From positions 24,287,168 to 24,351,167 of the forward strand of contig NC_092569.1 of the NCBI RefSeq assembly GCF_037975245.1: 64,000 nucleotides of DNA, in the 5' to 3' direction. Origin of the DNA: Apostichopus japonicus. Lineage: Eukaryota > Echinodermata > Holothuroidea > Aspidochirotida > Stichopodidae. The translations under genes were made by a program, and so were the position numbers. Numbering within the stretch: position 1 is the first letter of the stretch; every line of letters starts with the position of its first letter. Below are positions 50,801-62,309 of this stretch, piece after piece. The notes under the pieces were generated by a model that did no database searches, was not told where the DNA came from, and worked only from the letters and a program-made list of their open reading frames with translations.

Positions 50801-50984
50801 GTTAATTATATTAAGTATCGTGTCCAGACTTGCGTTAAGTTTATCAGTCTTAAGTCACTATAAGGTCGGTATCTTTGAAGAGGATATTGAAATGACTTCT
50901 ACAGATATGAAACTCACCCTCTGTCCATTCGATGAACAAACATGCTCCAAATATAATGATTCCATCTAACAAGGAGAGCTTCAT
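39400..50984 (-). CDS. Secreted C-type lectin with four duplicated linker exons (gene model)
   Basis: Exons in reading order: 50984-50918, 49773-49639, 43202-43092, 42437-42327, 41683-41573, 40923-40813, 39797-39400. Every junction is phase 1 and GT-AG, giving 347 aa: signal peptide (1-23), a short Cys-containing segment (24-67), four 37-residue linkers rich in Ser, Thr, Pro and Glu (68-215), and a C-type lectin domain to the C terminus. Predicted to be secreted, binding a glycan or other ligand. The 49639-43202 intron contains a copy of the lectin 3' flank (47990-49310), so the first two exons may have belonged to a different paralog that lost its lectin exon; joining them to the linkers is inference from phase compatibility. 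Confidence 0.6.
40248..40345. repeat. Long imperfect hairpin in the lectin intron
   Basis: Two arms of about 40 bp around a short loop. GCAATAGGTAAAG on the left pairs with CTTTACCTATTGTC on the right, and CATGTTACC with GGTAACATG near the loop. It lies between linker exon a and the lectin domain exon. Confidence 0.65.
40813..40923 (-). CDS. Linker exon a of the lectin gene
   Basis: 111 nt, phase 1 in and out. Encodes VSSGPGSSKMGDNSPVD then PTSMTATTKEKEPEVPSTKD. Nearest of four copies to the lectin domain. Confidence 0.75.
41573..41683 (-). CDS. Linker exon b of the lectin gene
   Basis: 111 nt, phase 1 in and out. Encodes VSSGPGSSNGGVNSPVD then PTSITATTKEKELEISTTKD. Lies 760 bp from copy a, within a tandem unit that includes intron sequence. 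Confidence 0.75.
42327..42437 (-). CDS. Linker exon c of the lectin gene
   Basis: 111 nt, phase 1 in and out. Same 37-residue unit with SAVD in place of SPVD and TSIIATT. Lies 754 bp from copy b. Confidence 0.75.
43092..43202 (-). CDS. Linker exon d of the lectin gene
   Basis: 111 nt, phase 1 in and out. Encodes VSSGPGSSNGGDNSAVD then PTSMTATTKEKEPEVSTTKD. Lies 765 bp from copy c. A fifth, broken unit follows to about 43580 without an intact exon. Confidence 0.75.
43581..44200. other. No gene seen
   Basis: AT-rich sequence between the linker-exon array and a composite repeat. No coding region recognised. Confidence 0.4.
44212..44805 (+). mobile_element. Composite repeat with tRNA-derived SINE and TA tail
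   Basis: The body 44330-44640 recurs inverted at 52375-52670. At 44651-44760 is a SINE with A box TGGCCTAGTTGG (44656), B box GGTTCGAATCC (44701), the tail CACTGTTCTGGATTTTTCAA, then a TA array to about 44803. A shared open frame in the body has no recognised domain. Confidence 0.65.
45140..46150 (+). pseudogene. Decayed LINE reverse transcriptase
   Basis: Fragments in shifting frames keep RT landmarks: CGSDNIPC at 45484, SLWKTALKFPVP at about 45576, VLSLDLSNAFNTI (45840-45880), VGTPQG (46020) followed by LYTDEI, and KYADDTA (46113-46133). This order matches the finger-palm motifs of non-LTR reverse transcriptase (CR1/L2-like). Stops and frameshifts make it dead. Confidence 0.75.
46151..47989. 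other. No gene seen
   Basis: Beyond the LINE remnant I recognise no exon, RNA gene or clear repeat. Short G-rich and C-rich runs occur near 46475 and 47660. Confidence 0.4.
47990..49310. repeat. Duplicate of the lectin 3' flank (block E copy)
   Basis: Contains four units related to the 158-bp minisatellite (47990-48560) followed by sequence matching 38620-39330. Where the lectin exon would follow (as at 39400) the similarity ends and no lectin domain is found, so this is the remnant of a lost copy. Confidence 0.8.
49639..49773 (-). CDS. Lectin-family exon 2, copy 2
   Basis: 135 nt, acceptor TTTGCAG, donor GTAAGA, phase 1 in and out. Encodes GKKPCYYKTIVNKEGKSEW and EGDNCDIITFGGVKLEEDES. Paralog of 1214-1348. 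Two cysteines; domain unrecognised. Confidence 0.72.
50918..50984 (-). CDS. Lectin-family signal-peptide exon, copy 2
   Basis: ATG at 50984; MKLSLLDGIIIFGACLFIEW then TEG, a hydrophobic secretory leader, donor GTGAGT in phase 1. About 205 bp upstream is a TATA-like TTTATAAG (minus strand, near 51190), which is the site interrupted in copy 1 by the KDZ-class element. Confidence 0.8.
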
Positions 50985-51190
50985 CTTTCCTACTTGATAA
51001 AAACTCTTGAACTTAACAAACTCTACGAGATAAACAAATAGTAAATCAAATGAGAAACATTGGCATGGGATCTATAGTAGTGTGTATTCCTCCTCTGGGA
51101 ATCTATTTAGAAAGAAGCAACAGACACGCCAACCTAAAATTAATCGTGATAACGCAAAGTGTACATTAATGAATATTCATAATTCTTATA

Positions 51191-52244
51191 AATGATCGTC
51201 GATTACTGGTGAACAAGCCATATTTAATTAAACTTTAAATAGTATATTAACTAAATGGAACACAGTCATTTGCTGATATCACAAGAGCTTACGTGAGCAA
51301 CTATACGAAAAACGATTATCAAAGGTACTTAGTAACGCCTAGCAATGACATGACATTTGATATATACCTAAACACCTATGCGTTTCCCTGGAAACCAATT
51401 CACTCCTCTTTGGAGCAAAGATAGTTTAACAGTTTAAGAGTAGTATGCAGCTTAAACGTAAGATACTAATATACTAAGGATCAAAATATTCTACTCTTAC
51501 AAAGTTATTGAACTAAAATTATAAATGTTATGAATCATTTTGCTATTGTGTAAAGTAATATATTTTTTTTTTTAATTATCACAAAAAACTGTTGAAATGA
51601 GCGTTTTTCTTAATGTTTTGTCTCAGAAAAAGTGTATTAATGTATGACTTACTCTGCTGCTGAAAAAATGTGTAATTTAATTCGAGATTTGAGAGCTAAG
51701 CGTATAAGTAAAATATGTAAAAAGAAGGTTTTTCGGATCTTTAAGTACAAAACACATAAACTTTTGAAAGGATCGACTATATCATGTTAACAACAGATCT
51801 TCTTATGGTCGAAAAAACAATCACCCTTCATAACGATATCGATTTGTTGGTAAGTTCACACACTTCCAACTGTTCATTTTATTAAAGTTTATTAAATTTA
51901 ACTCTTTATTATCAGATACAGTGGTGGAAAAAAAAAACATTCTTGGCAATCCTGTTAAGGGAGAGCAATTAAATGACTGTTTATTACAATATCATAATTA
52001 GAGATGTCTTCTCAAGCTGGGAAGAAGTTCCACCCACCACGGATCCTCTTCATGCCATAGTATGTTGCGTTTTTATATTTATCGATATATCATGCCTGAC
52101 CTGAAGCGGTATTTTCCTTTATAGAAACAGAAAACTTGGCACATATAATCCATTTCAGAGAACATTGAAAATATCGCAATAGCCTATTTTGATTAATCTT
52201 GTCCAGCGAACAGTTTGTCTGCTAATCCGTAATATATGTGTGTT

Positions 52245-52280
<36 letters not shown>

Positions 52281-52666
52281 GAGTTGAAAAATCCAGAACA
52301 GTGAAACACCTCCAGCTTCCAGCGGGATTCGAACCCAAGCCCCCCGGCTGTAAATATGGTTGTCCAGAGGTTCGAAATCAGTAGGAAGGTCGCCATTCAT
52401 CCTTGGGCGTTTGTCACCTGTATCGAACAATGCTAGTTCTGTATTTGTGACATATTTTGCCTCACTCTAGAGATCAATCATGATGCTAGCCAACTCGAAA
52501 TCATTCGTGAATCATATAATGATGGATCTCGAAAGAGATACTTTGATGCGTTATCAATGTGTTTTTCCGGCTTTGTTAGGAAGTCTTGAGGTTTGTCAAT
52601 TTCTTGTTTTAGCTCTCTTAACTATTTTGCGCTGTGACACACATGGCAAGCATTCACCAAATTGGC

Positions 52667-52761
<95 letters not shown>

Positions 52762-52783
52762 GATATATATATATATATATGTG

Positions 52784-52814
<31 letters not shown>

Positions 52815-54430
52815 GTGTGTATATATATATCTCTACGATTATCGATTAGAGATACATGAATCAGTTGGGTTTTTCTTTTGTTTTTTGGCAAAGACGTATT
52901 ATCTTTCAATTGTAGTTATTATTGCACGTGTGCGTGTACGTAAATGTTATATTATTTTATATGACTATGTTTATGTGTGCGTCAGTACCTTGCATGGCGT
53001 TCTTAATATTATTTAGATATTATAGATAGACAGATGTAGGCCTAGAAGGAATTTGTTGTGGTGTATTTTTGATAATGAATGGGTTGCTTCTAAAGCCGGT
53101 GTTAAGTGGTCTTATCACATCTGCTTTACAAGTGGTTATTATTATTATTATTTTTCCATTAGTGTTGTGAATTTATTTAGCTTACTAGAAGAATGTTAAG
53201 TTATGTCATGTCCTTGAATGATATTCATTATCTTGGTAAGACATGGTAAGACATTTAACATTTCCACTGCTACGATCATCAAGTTTATTCATTCTGTAGT
53301 TGTCGGTTTCACATTCAGGGTATGCACAAGTCCATTTAAATCATACTATTGCATAAGTCGTATTTGATTCATAACTATGACAGGCTTTACATTGGTTTCA
53401 ATTAAAAAAATCAAGTTAATAGTATATATTGACCTGAAATAACATATTGGGTATCCAAACCCTTACTCCTTACCTTCAATAATAAATATTGACAATTAAT
53501 CGTTAAAAGTTAAAATGAGAAATTATGAAATGTTTATATAAACGCTTGCTTGCATTGTTTGTGTTAGCGATTTTCAATGAACGGATGTGATTGATGTTAA
53601 CGTAGATTCATTGTAAACTCCATGTAATGTTTAAAGGACTTTGGACAAAACAAGTCAGATCTATTCACTATATGTTTTAAGTTATCGGAAATTTAGTTTC
53701 ATATCTCTTATGTATAAAGATTATGGTTAAGTGCACTTCGCTCCATAACAACATCGACGTCCCAGTTACTACTCGTTCCATTCTTCTGTTATATTTTTAT
53801 GTACTTCATTATAAACTTTTGCCATAAAAAAGTTAGTTTTGGTTTCTGCAAAGAATCAAGTAATAGGCCTACCAATATTTACGGTAATCACGGTCAATCT
53901 GTATAAATTACATGTTACCTCACCCTACTAAACTGCTGTGCTGCAATAATGTCATTGCATTAGTCAATGGTATTGGTCCCTGCCATATCTTGAAACTACT
54001 TACTATTTCATATCACATTCTGCAAACCATGTACCAAGTGAGGTTTCGATTCCATCATCATTACCAGAGCACGTGTTAAAACATTTCTTAGTCGTATGCT
54101 GGTTTTCAACTTTGTATGTGGTCTCTATGCGCTGTCTTTATCAGGGTTTTCAAGGGACGTGATGTCTTCTCCTCTTTTGATTCACTTCTGTGAAAAGTAA
54201 GGGTGCTAACATGTGAAATTGTGTGATCTTTTGCAATTCACAAAGAACAGTTATTATAAATCACGCTGGGGGGGGGGGGAGGGGGAGGAGTTGCTACTGA
54301 TAAATATATTGCCAGCTGTTAGGCACATGGTAGATGAAGGGTACATTTTGTTCGAACAAGGTCTTCCTTAGTTGGGGTTCGCTTTCAGGGAGTTTCCATT
54401 CCCCAATTGAGAACCATATTGATAGTTATG
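51191..54430. repeat. Segmental duplication block B (copy 2)
   Basis: Partner of 28592-31427. No supported gene. A composite repeat insertion with TA arrays occupies about 52248-52830. The right end runs directly into block C with no LTR element. Confidence 0.88.
52248..52830 (-). mobile_element. Composite repeat insertion with SINE and TA arrays
   Basis: Absent at the matching point of copy 1 (about 29800). Minus-strand copy of the 44212-44805 element: SINE tail 52276-52320, B box at 52335-52325, body to about 52668, TA array 52668-52755. About 36 bp including the A box are deleted relative to 44.6 kb. Confidence 0.7.
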
Positions 54431-55595
54431 GGCACTGCGAAAAATTCGGTCTATTACAAATATAAAAAACATATCACCAGTAGTCATATAAACAATTATA
54501 TGTATGTTTTTGAATGTGATCAAGCGAACAGAGATCCAGTTTTACACATTTCATTATATTATTAAACTATTATGTTGAAAATATCACCTGTTACCAAGTG
54601 TATGGTAAACTAATTATACATATGTTGAGGCAGAAGTTAAGAAAGTTGTTCATCAATTCCGAACCAAGGTGGACTAAGGGTTTTTGAATTTTGTAGCTGG
54701 CTTTGCAGGCCTAAGTTCGCTGACAGAGGAACCTTTTCTCCAGTTATACAACTTTTACTAGCTGCGTTCTTGTTAGTGTACCCTACGGCATAGTAGTTGC
54801 GTTAAGTTATAGCAAATGTTTTACCGGTTAAATATTGGACGAAATTATTTATCGGCCGTCAAAGTAACATCGAAAGTTTTAACCGAAGAACATTTAAAGG
54901 GATTTGACCGATCAAAATTCATAAATGTGGAAATTGGATGTCTTTTGTTCTTTGAGTTTACTGTTGTGTCAGCTTAGTATGTAGTTAGAAACCATAATTA
55001 AGTGTTCACTAAGCTCAGTAAGTTTATAGTCACTGATACGCAGAAGTGATCTGGACTCTAGTTTTGGTATGGCACTTCAGTAATTATACTAATCTTCTCA
55101 GCTATTGTCTGTTTGGAGGGGGTGGAATCAACATTACATACGCGTTGTGATCTGAACTGAAGTAAATAATGATGTACATCGTATATAGATATCTCGTTCA
55201 ATAGATATATTTGATACCGATATTTTACAAATCGAATGACTTATTACTTACGTAGAACAAAATTGATGCCCTGGATAAGTCACTTGCACCATAATCATGA
55301 AGAAGTTGGTGAGGTCAATATTTAAGTACTAAAACCTCTTCAAATTACTAAGTTACGGTTTGGTTCTAAAAGAATAGTCATGTGCTTTATTTAGATAATA
55401 ACTATGCTTCTTTCTTGAATTTTTAACACCAGCCATGTCAATGATTTTTGGTTAACAGTCTTCACATTGTTGTTTCGAGAGGAATCTGCTGACTGGCTTA
55501 ATCATTCAAAAAGGATGGTCGAATTTTCATCTCAACATATATGACGTTGCAGTATTATACCATTCAGAGAAGATGTTTCCTCCATTGCCTTCATG

Positions 55596-55800
55596 TTAGT
55601 CGTCATTAAGGTTATAATAAGTACAATATGAGTGGCACTTCCCGTTGTATTGGAAGCAATAGCAATGGCTGGAACTATAATAGCAGCCGTTACCATAATT
55701 ACTATAGCCGATATGCCACCAGACGCTTCTGTGCTTCTCTGCGCAGTGACAGCGACCACATGCATCATTGTCTCGGTCATACGTGCTGAATTGGTTGTCC
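55596..55800 (-). CDS. Cys/Tyr-rich terminal exon, copy 2
   Basis: Acceptor TTAAAACAG, 67 codons, stop at 55596. Encodes NDACGRCHCAEKH, YSNYGNGCYYSSSHCYCF and KCHSYCTYYN. Frame and cysteine pattern are conserved with 35305-35521 despite substitutions; the stop is four codons earlier. Confidence 0.55.
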
Positions 55801-55919
55801 CTGTTTTAATAAAGAAGGAAACTCATTTGGTAAGACATGGCCGTCAAAGTAAGGGGTGGGGTGTAATCTTGGGAGCCAGACTACGACTTCAAATTAATGT
55901 TAATGCAGCTTGCTACAAA

Positions 55920-55966
55920 GATTGTCGAATTAATTGTCGAATTAATTGTCGTATTAATTGTCGAGA
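55920..55966. repeat. 15-bp tandem repeat, three units
   Basis: GATTGTCGAATTAATTGTCG-type units repeated next to the LINE insertion. Copy 1 has a single GATTGTCGAGAG here. Confidence 0.7.
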
Positions 55967-55992
55967 GAGTTTAGTAAATTGCATTGCGTAAA

Positions 55993-58213
55993 TTGCGTAG
56001 ATTGCATATCCGCGCATCCGTTTTGATCTAGAAAAGCTAAAGGAACCTGATATCGCCCAGGTATTCCAGGCCCAAGTCGAAGGGAAGTTTGCAGCACTGA
56101 ACCTGCTTGACAGTGACGTAGACTCGCTTGCTAACAACATCAAGGACGTTCTACTAACCACTGCCGACTCTGTACTGGGTAAACACCGGAAGAAAATCCA
56201 GCCATGGGTTACAGATGACATCCTCGAACTGTGCGATAAGGGACGAGAGCTGAAGGGGAAAAAGAACGTGGGCGAGGGGCACGGATGCAGTACCAACAGA
56301 TGAACAAGGCGATAAGGAATAGAATGAAATCAGCAAAGGAAGGGTGGATCGAGAAACGATGCAATGCTATTGAGCGCGAAATGAAGACAGGGAACAGCAA
56401 ACATGCCTATAACTCCCTCAAAGCCCCCACCAAGCCTACACAACCACGAGCAGCCATCATCGAGGACAGATACGACAACCTCCTCACTGACAACAATGAT
56501 GTTCTGAAGAGATGGACTGAGTACTGCAACGACCTCTACAATTACGAGCTTAATCCTGACATTGCCATACTGCAGAACCACCAACAACAACCCCGAACGG
56601 AGGACCAAGGCCAGACCGGAACGGATGTTAATAGCTCTGCGGGAGGGGAGAACAGTCTGAATGTATTGAAAGCCGAGGTTGAAGCAGCTATACACAGCCT
56701 AAAACCAGGTAAATCTCCTGGAGTGGACAACATACCAGCCGAGTTGCTGAAGAGCGGTGGCAAGGAGTTAGCCAAGGCCCTAACTGCCCTCTGTCAGAAG
56801 ATCTGGGAGGAGAAGGAATGGCCAAATGAGTGGATGAAATCACTGGTGATACCACTACCGAAGAAGGGAAACCTCAGGCGTTGTCAAAACTACAGGACCA
56901 TAAGCCTGATAAGCCACCCCAGCAAGATAATGCTCCGTGTCATTCTAAACCGACTAAACTCAAAGGCCGAGGACTTACTATCTGAAGAACAGGCAGGTTT
57001 CAGAGCAGGTCGGAGTAACACCGAGCAAATTTTCAACTGCAGGGTACTTACTGAGAAACATCTCAAGCATCAGCACGACCTCTGTCACAACTTCATCGAT
57101 TTCAAGAAGGCCTTCGACAGAGTCTGGCATGATGGCCTTTTCGCATGTCCTCAGAGATTTCAACATCGAGGAAGGACTTGTTCAAGCCAAGTCATCCATT
57201 CACTGTACAGTCACTCTAGCAGTGCAGTTCCTCTGAACAACTAGCTAGGAGAGTTCTTCCAGACAACTGTGGGTGTTGGACAGGGTTGTCTACTTTCTCC
57301 AGTTCTTTTCAACTTATTCCTCAAAAGAATCATGCAGGAAATTCTCCAAGACCACACCTCTATCTCCATTGGTGGACGGCCAATCTGCAATCTTCGGTTT
57401 GCTGATGATATAGACCTGATGGGAGGCAACATTAACGAGCTCCAAGACTTTACCAACAAACTTGCTACAACAGCCGGCAAATTTGGCATAGAAATCAGCA
57501 CAGAGAAATCGAAGATCCCAGTGAACAGCAGGGACAACATCAATGCTCATATCACTATAAACAACGAGGCTTTAGAGGAAGTATCTAGCTTCAAATACCT
57601 GGGAGTGACTCTGACCAAGGATGGCACCTCTGCAAAAGAGATCCAGATTCGGATTGCCTCACCTATAGCAGCAATGACCAGGCTAAATGTGATCTGGAAG
57701 AGTAACATCAACTTATCCACCAAATTCAGGCTCTACCAGTCACTGGTCATTTCCATCTTACTCTACGATTGCGAGAGGTGGACACTTCTGGCTGAAAGCG
57801 AGAGGCGAATCCAGGATTTCGAGACCAAATGCCTGAGAAAACTGCTCCGGATCTTATACACCGACCGTAAGACCAACGACTATGTTCGACATACGGTCGG
57901 AGACCTGGTGGGCCTATACGAACCACTCCTGTCAACAGTCAATTGCCGGAAACTGGCGTGGTTTGGTCACGTAACAAGGCATGACAGCCTCTCCAAGGTA
58001 ATACTCCAGGCCACTGTGGAGGGCTGTCGCAGACGAGGACGTCAGAGGAGAAACTGGTCCGACAACGTGAAGGACTGGACCGGCTTGGACATGCCAGACC
58101 TGCTCGCCACTGCTTCTAACAGATCTGCGTGGAGAACGATGTCAGCAGCAACCGTTATGTCTCCCCGACGACTTCACAGTCATGGAGTCATGGGACTGAG
58201 TGAGTGAGTGATT
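55993..58213 (+). mobile_element. 5'-truncated non-LTR retrotransposon (LINE), degenerate
   Basis: Flanked by ATTGCGTAAA at 55983-55992 and 58211-58220; absent from copy 1. Translation from about 56016 starts in the region before RT (QPWVTDDILELCDKG), shifts frame near 56270, then gives PGKSPGVDNIPAELL, NYRTISLISHPSK, EEQAGFRAGRS, FIDFKKAFDRVWHDGL, GVGQGCLLSPVLFNLF, FADDIDLMGG and a C-terminal CLRKLLRI block. Two compensating shifts at about 57140-57190 and an in-frame stop at 57242-57244 disable it. TGAG tail repeats at 58198-58213. RTE-like or related clade, not certain. Confidence 0.88.
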
Positions 58214-58418
58214 GCGTAAACATCTCAGCGGAAACATATCTTCAACGACTCTCTAAATTATTTTCTTATATTCTGTCTTTCGTGCATTTGTTTGGCCCAC
58301 TCTGAGGCATTGAACATTATCATGTGAAACAGGAGGATCTTATAACGAATTTGGCATATCAAATTGATGTAATTTGTAGTGCCAAGGCGCCACTTGGCGC
58401 CAGGCTATATATAACAAT

Positions 58419-60450
58419 ATGAGTACCGGATCCGCGAAAATACCGCCGAATAGTTTCGTGTTGAATACCAAGAATGTGAAGCTTGTTGATGCTTATTTTA
58501 GTCTTCGGCCAACGACATTGGAAAGAAAAAAAATTCTCGGATGTGTTAAGACTCAAGGTAAGTGGATATTAACGGTAAAAAACAAAGAAGATACAGAACT
58601 TATTCGAGAAACTGGATTAAAAATAGGGAATGAGGTATGTGACATCATGGGAGTGACCAAGACCATAATAACCGTTAGTGTTTTTAGAGTCCCAATGTAC
58701 ATTACCGATGATGAAATTTCCGGAAATTGGAAGAATACGGATGTAGGTTAAGATCCCTATGGGTACTTAAATATTACGAAGACTATCCCAACATAGAAAA
58801 TAGCATCAGATACGTTAGACACGGATTACAAAAAAAGTGTCAAGTCTCTACCGTACGCAATCAATATAGAGGGAACTCACTTAAGATTAAAGCACAATGG
58901 ACAATCACGGGTGTGTAATCTCTGCTTATCAAATGATCACATAATGCCCACAATACACGTGTAGAGAGTGCGATCAACACGGGCATTCAACGAACCGCTG
59001 CCCTGAAATCCTTTGTTACAAATGCAACAACCTGGGTCATAGGAGTTATCCCTGCGATGTAAAGGACGACACGGAAACAATGGATGAAGACACAGAAATC
59101 GAGAACCCAATTGACAAGCCAACGACTAATGACGACACAGAGAAGCCAACGACTTATGAAGCTCAGGAAAGTGAATCGAGACCGTAGAATACTGGGGTAT
59201 TAGCAAAAGATAAAGACGAGAAACGTATCAGTGACCTGAAAGGGAGTAGTCAGCAGCCTCCTGTAAACCAAGCTCGTAGCGAGGAATTTGCCAAGGGAGA
59301 GTCGAAACTGTAGGTAAACAAGCAGAGCCGTAGATACGGCATTGCAAACTATCTAAGCGTAGCGCCACCGTGGGTAGGTGCGAAGCGTACAATTTTGGCT
59401 GAAAATGCCTCCCAGATTGCTGGAAATGGCACTTCCCAGGCCTTGCATCTTAGCATTTTCTCTTTTGAAATTACTAGCGATATCATAAAAACATACCAAA
59501 AATATGTTCGCGGGGGGAGGCTGGCCCTTCACCCCCTCCCCCCCCCCGTGGCTACGCGCCTGCTGTTAACAAAACGGACCTGAAAGAGAGAAGTCAGAAC
59601 TCTTCTGTAAAGAAAACAGACCAATACCGTGATATGAACAAATCTAGGACCGAGTCAACAGTTATGGAAGGTGATGCTAACCTGACTAAAGTTCAGCCGA
59701 GAAAGGAGAGCGAAGGTAATAACAAGTCGACGCAAAGATAAAACGAACACTGTCATCGAATGACGGAGCAGACTGGACAGTCGTAAAGAAGAATAATACA
59801 AGTCAGCAACGGAGGAAGAACATCCCCAGGCCCAACGTCACAACCACCATGCGATATCATCCAAGGGAAAGGGAACGATCAGAACTAAAATAACATTTAT
59901 ATTATCTTACCAATATTATTGTTATCACTGATCGCGTCACCTTTACTCGACGATAATAACGGCCTCAGGGAAAATAATGTCTCGTGTAAGTACCATAACA
60001 TATACTCATATAACAATCTGCCCCCTCATTACGGTATATCACTGTACCACTACAACAGTCGTAGCCTAAACAATAAGTTTGACGATATTAACACCTTCAT
60101 ATCTGTATTAAATAATGAATTTACGGCAATTGGATTCACAGAAACCTGGTTCAATGATAATTAGAAGACCTGGAATGGATTACTACCAGCTGCATTTGAC
60201 TATTGTTTAACCAGTAACAGAGATGTACATAATCATAACACGAGCCATGCTAATCATGCCCAGTATAATCTCTGCAATACCACCACTGGAACTTTAAGCC
60301 TACAAAAACGTGCAACAAAAACATGGAATCTTCTAACGAACGAATTAAAAAGTAAAAAGTCACGCACATCCTTTAAGAAGTAGTTATGTATGGAAATAAT
60401 AGCTAGTTACTGACTACTACCAAATTATACCTGTATGTAATTACTATATA
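58419..60450 (+). pseudogene. Internally deleted older LINE, copy 2 (ORF1, endonuclease start, ORF2 end)
   Basis: ORF1 opens at 58419 (MSTGSAKIPPNSFVL), with frameshifts near 58720 and a stop near 58965. Zinc knuckles follow: [12 protein letters not shown] and CYKCNNLGHRSYPC (about 58970-59060). At 60030-60164 is the start of an APE-type endonuclease (YHYNSRSLNNKFDDINTF, then GFTETW). It is followed directly by an ORF2 C-terminal block (TKTWNLLTNELKSKKSRTSF, about 60330). Most of the endonuclease and all of RT are missing. Also present in copy 1, so older than the duplication. Confidence 0.72.
59330..59567. mobile_element. hAT-like MITE inside LINE ORF1
   Basis: Ends resemble GCAGAGCCGTAG and, inward from the right, GCAGGCGCGTAGCC. 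Flanks GTAAACAA and GTTAACAA may be an 8-bp duplication with one change. The interior (ACTATCTAAGCG then AGCGCCACC) matches the hAT-type element at 17279-17950. Confidence 0.6.
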
Positions 60451-61455
60451 TAATGAACAATAAACTTGTATTTATATTTATGTTTATGTGTTTATATTTG
60501 TTTTCCCTTTTATTTTATTTCTTCGGGGAGTCTTCCACATTGTTAAGCTTTTCAGCTTTATGGAAAGCTTCCTTTCTCTTTATACTTTTGTGGAAAACAA
60601 ATAAATATTTTTTGTTTATATTCTTCATTTTTGAGTTCCAAGGTTGGTGTTTTTAGAGGAGAAAATCCAATCAAGCCAACCTGGCCATTATTAAACTTGA
60701 ATTTCATTCACACACGAAAATTTCAATAATGATATTTCGAAAATTGCGATCATAATCTTTGGAATATTGTTTTCCTACTGTTTTTTTTTTTCATTTATTT
60801 ACGTACCATTATAGGTATATGTATATGATATTTCCTGAACAACTCCATAGATATCTGTATTCAATTCTTTGTATCAAAGGTGATCATTGTTTTAGGAGTA
60901 ACTTGATGACTGGTGTCTTTGCAAATTCAGGACATATTAGTTTCACTTGTTTTCACAGTCTCTATTCTATGAATGTACATTAAAAAAAAAAAACTATTTC
61001 TTTGTATTTAAAAAAAAAAAAATCATTGTTTTAATTCCTTCAACTCGTTCCTGCTTTAGGTCTTAATATTTTTTGGGTATTACCACGCAATAATGAGCAT
61101 TTAGGGTATGCGATGGTTGATATGTTTACAGTGTGTAAAGTAGTGCAAACACTGTATATGAAAAGCATGCCTCTCTGTGAATATTTGAGGAGAAACGTTA
61201 TCTTGGATTAAACTGACTTGATATTCACAGTCAATTTTAGACATATATTTAATTTGTTATTAGATAAAGGACGGTTTCAAACGATGTGAAATAGAAAATA
61301 GTACTACCCATCCATCAATCCATCCATCCATCCATCCATCCATCTATCGTTCAGCCTTACCGTTTTGGACAATGTTATTACCGGAGAAACCGATGCCAAC
61401 CGCATCATGTGACGTCGTTTTTCTAGATAACAGGAGTCTACATTTGTCTACTGTA

Positions 61456-61459
<4 letters not shown>
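60451..61459. other. LINE 3' region and AT-rich DNA, no gene
   Basis: Possible LINE 3' untranslated sequence, A runs at about 60985 and 61010, and a CCAT run at 61310-61345. No coding region recognised. Confidence 0.4.
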
Positions 61460-61493
<34 letters not shown>

Positions 61494-61500
61494 TATGTAC

Positions 61501-61570
<70 letters not shown>
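61460..61570. repeat. TA/CA microsatellite
   Basis: TA dinucleotides interrupted by an ACACAC run. Confidence 0.9.
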
Positions 61571-61573
<3 letters not shown>

Positions 61574-61825
61574 GTTATAGCTGTCGTTTTTTTTGTAAAG
61601 AATTGTATGTCCCCACCCCGTCCTCGCCTAACCATAGGACAATGTTGTATTTAAAGTGGTTCGATATTGGAATATTATAGTTTTACGTTTTCAATTGGTC
61701 TGAATTGATGTTATATATTGCAATGACATTTTTCCACAATGAAAGGGCTGGCTTATTTCTTCAAGAAATTAAATAATGAACACGTGTTAATACAACTTGT
61801 TATTAACATTTATTAAGTAGTTTCA

Positions 61826-61945
61826 CTAGTGTATTGTTACAAATATAATGTATCCATTTTTACCATTACCATTACAACCATCGTCACACGAAGAGACTTT
61901 GTTATGTTGTCTATCCAGAGAGCATTGATCAGATGAGCTATCAAT
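61826..61945 (-). CDS. Cys/Gly-rich terminal exon, copy 2
   Basis: 39 codons, stop at 61826. IDSSSDQCSL then CDDGCNGNGKNGYIIFVTIH. Paralog of 36913-37035, with a frame-preserving 3-nt indel and the same acceptor and stop. Unrecognised family. Confidence 0.5.
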   Translation of the reverse strand: MDSSSDQCSLDRQHNKVSSCDDGCNGNGKNGYIIFVTIH

Positions 61946-62309
61946 CTAGAAACGATAAATATATTTAACATGCAAGACATCGATAATGACTACCCTATGT
62001 TCCCGATTTTCCCGATTTAGGTATAGTCTTTTAAATATTAGGGTTCTTTTGACAGCTCATGCAGGTAGTTTCCTATCGAAGACCCAAACGCAATCACTTC
62101 TCACGTTTGAACAGAACGCATTTGTAGATAAATTTCCTTGGTTTTCTTAACAAATTTCGGGAAACCTAAGCTGGTTTAAAGGTATATAATTAATACTATA
62201 CAGTAGCAATTATATTTCAATTTTGGTTTATTTTAAAGGTTGATGCCATTAATGAAGGGCCCCCCTAAAAACTTAAAAGATAATATAATAAATACACATA
62301 AACTATACA

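Larger units (their letters stand above)
49582..51190. repeat. Segmental duplication block A (copy 2)
   Basis: Partner of 1158-2697. It runs uninterrupted into block B, giving the empty site for the KDZ-class insertion. Confidence 0.9.
54431..59028. repeat. Segmental duplication block C (copy 2)
   Basis: Partner of 34174-36485, interrupted by the LINE at 55993-58213. The part 54431-55595 has no recognised gene. Confidence 0.88.

Noticed and set aside
53220-53345. Shared minus-strand frame reading WTCAYPECETDNY in block B copy 2 (and a similar one near 30300)
   Set aside because: Tempting as a von Willebrand C-like exon, but an in-frame TGA sits just upstream with no AG acceptor between, and copy similarity alone explains the conservation.
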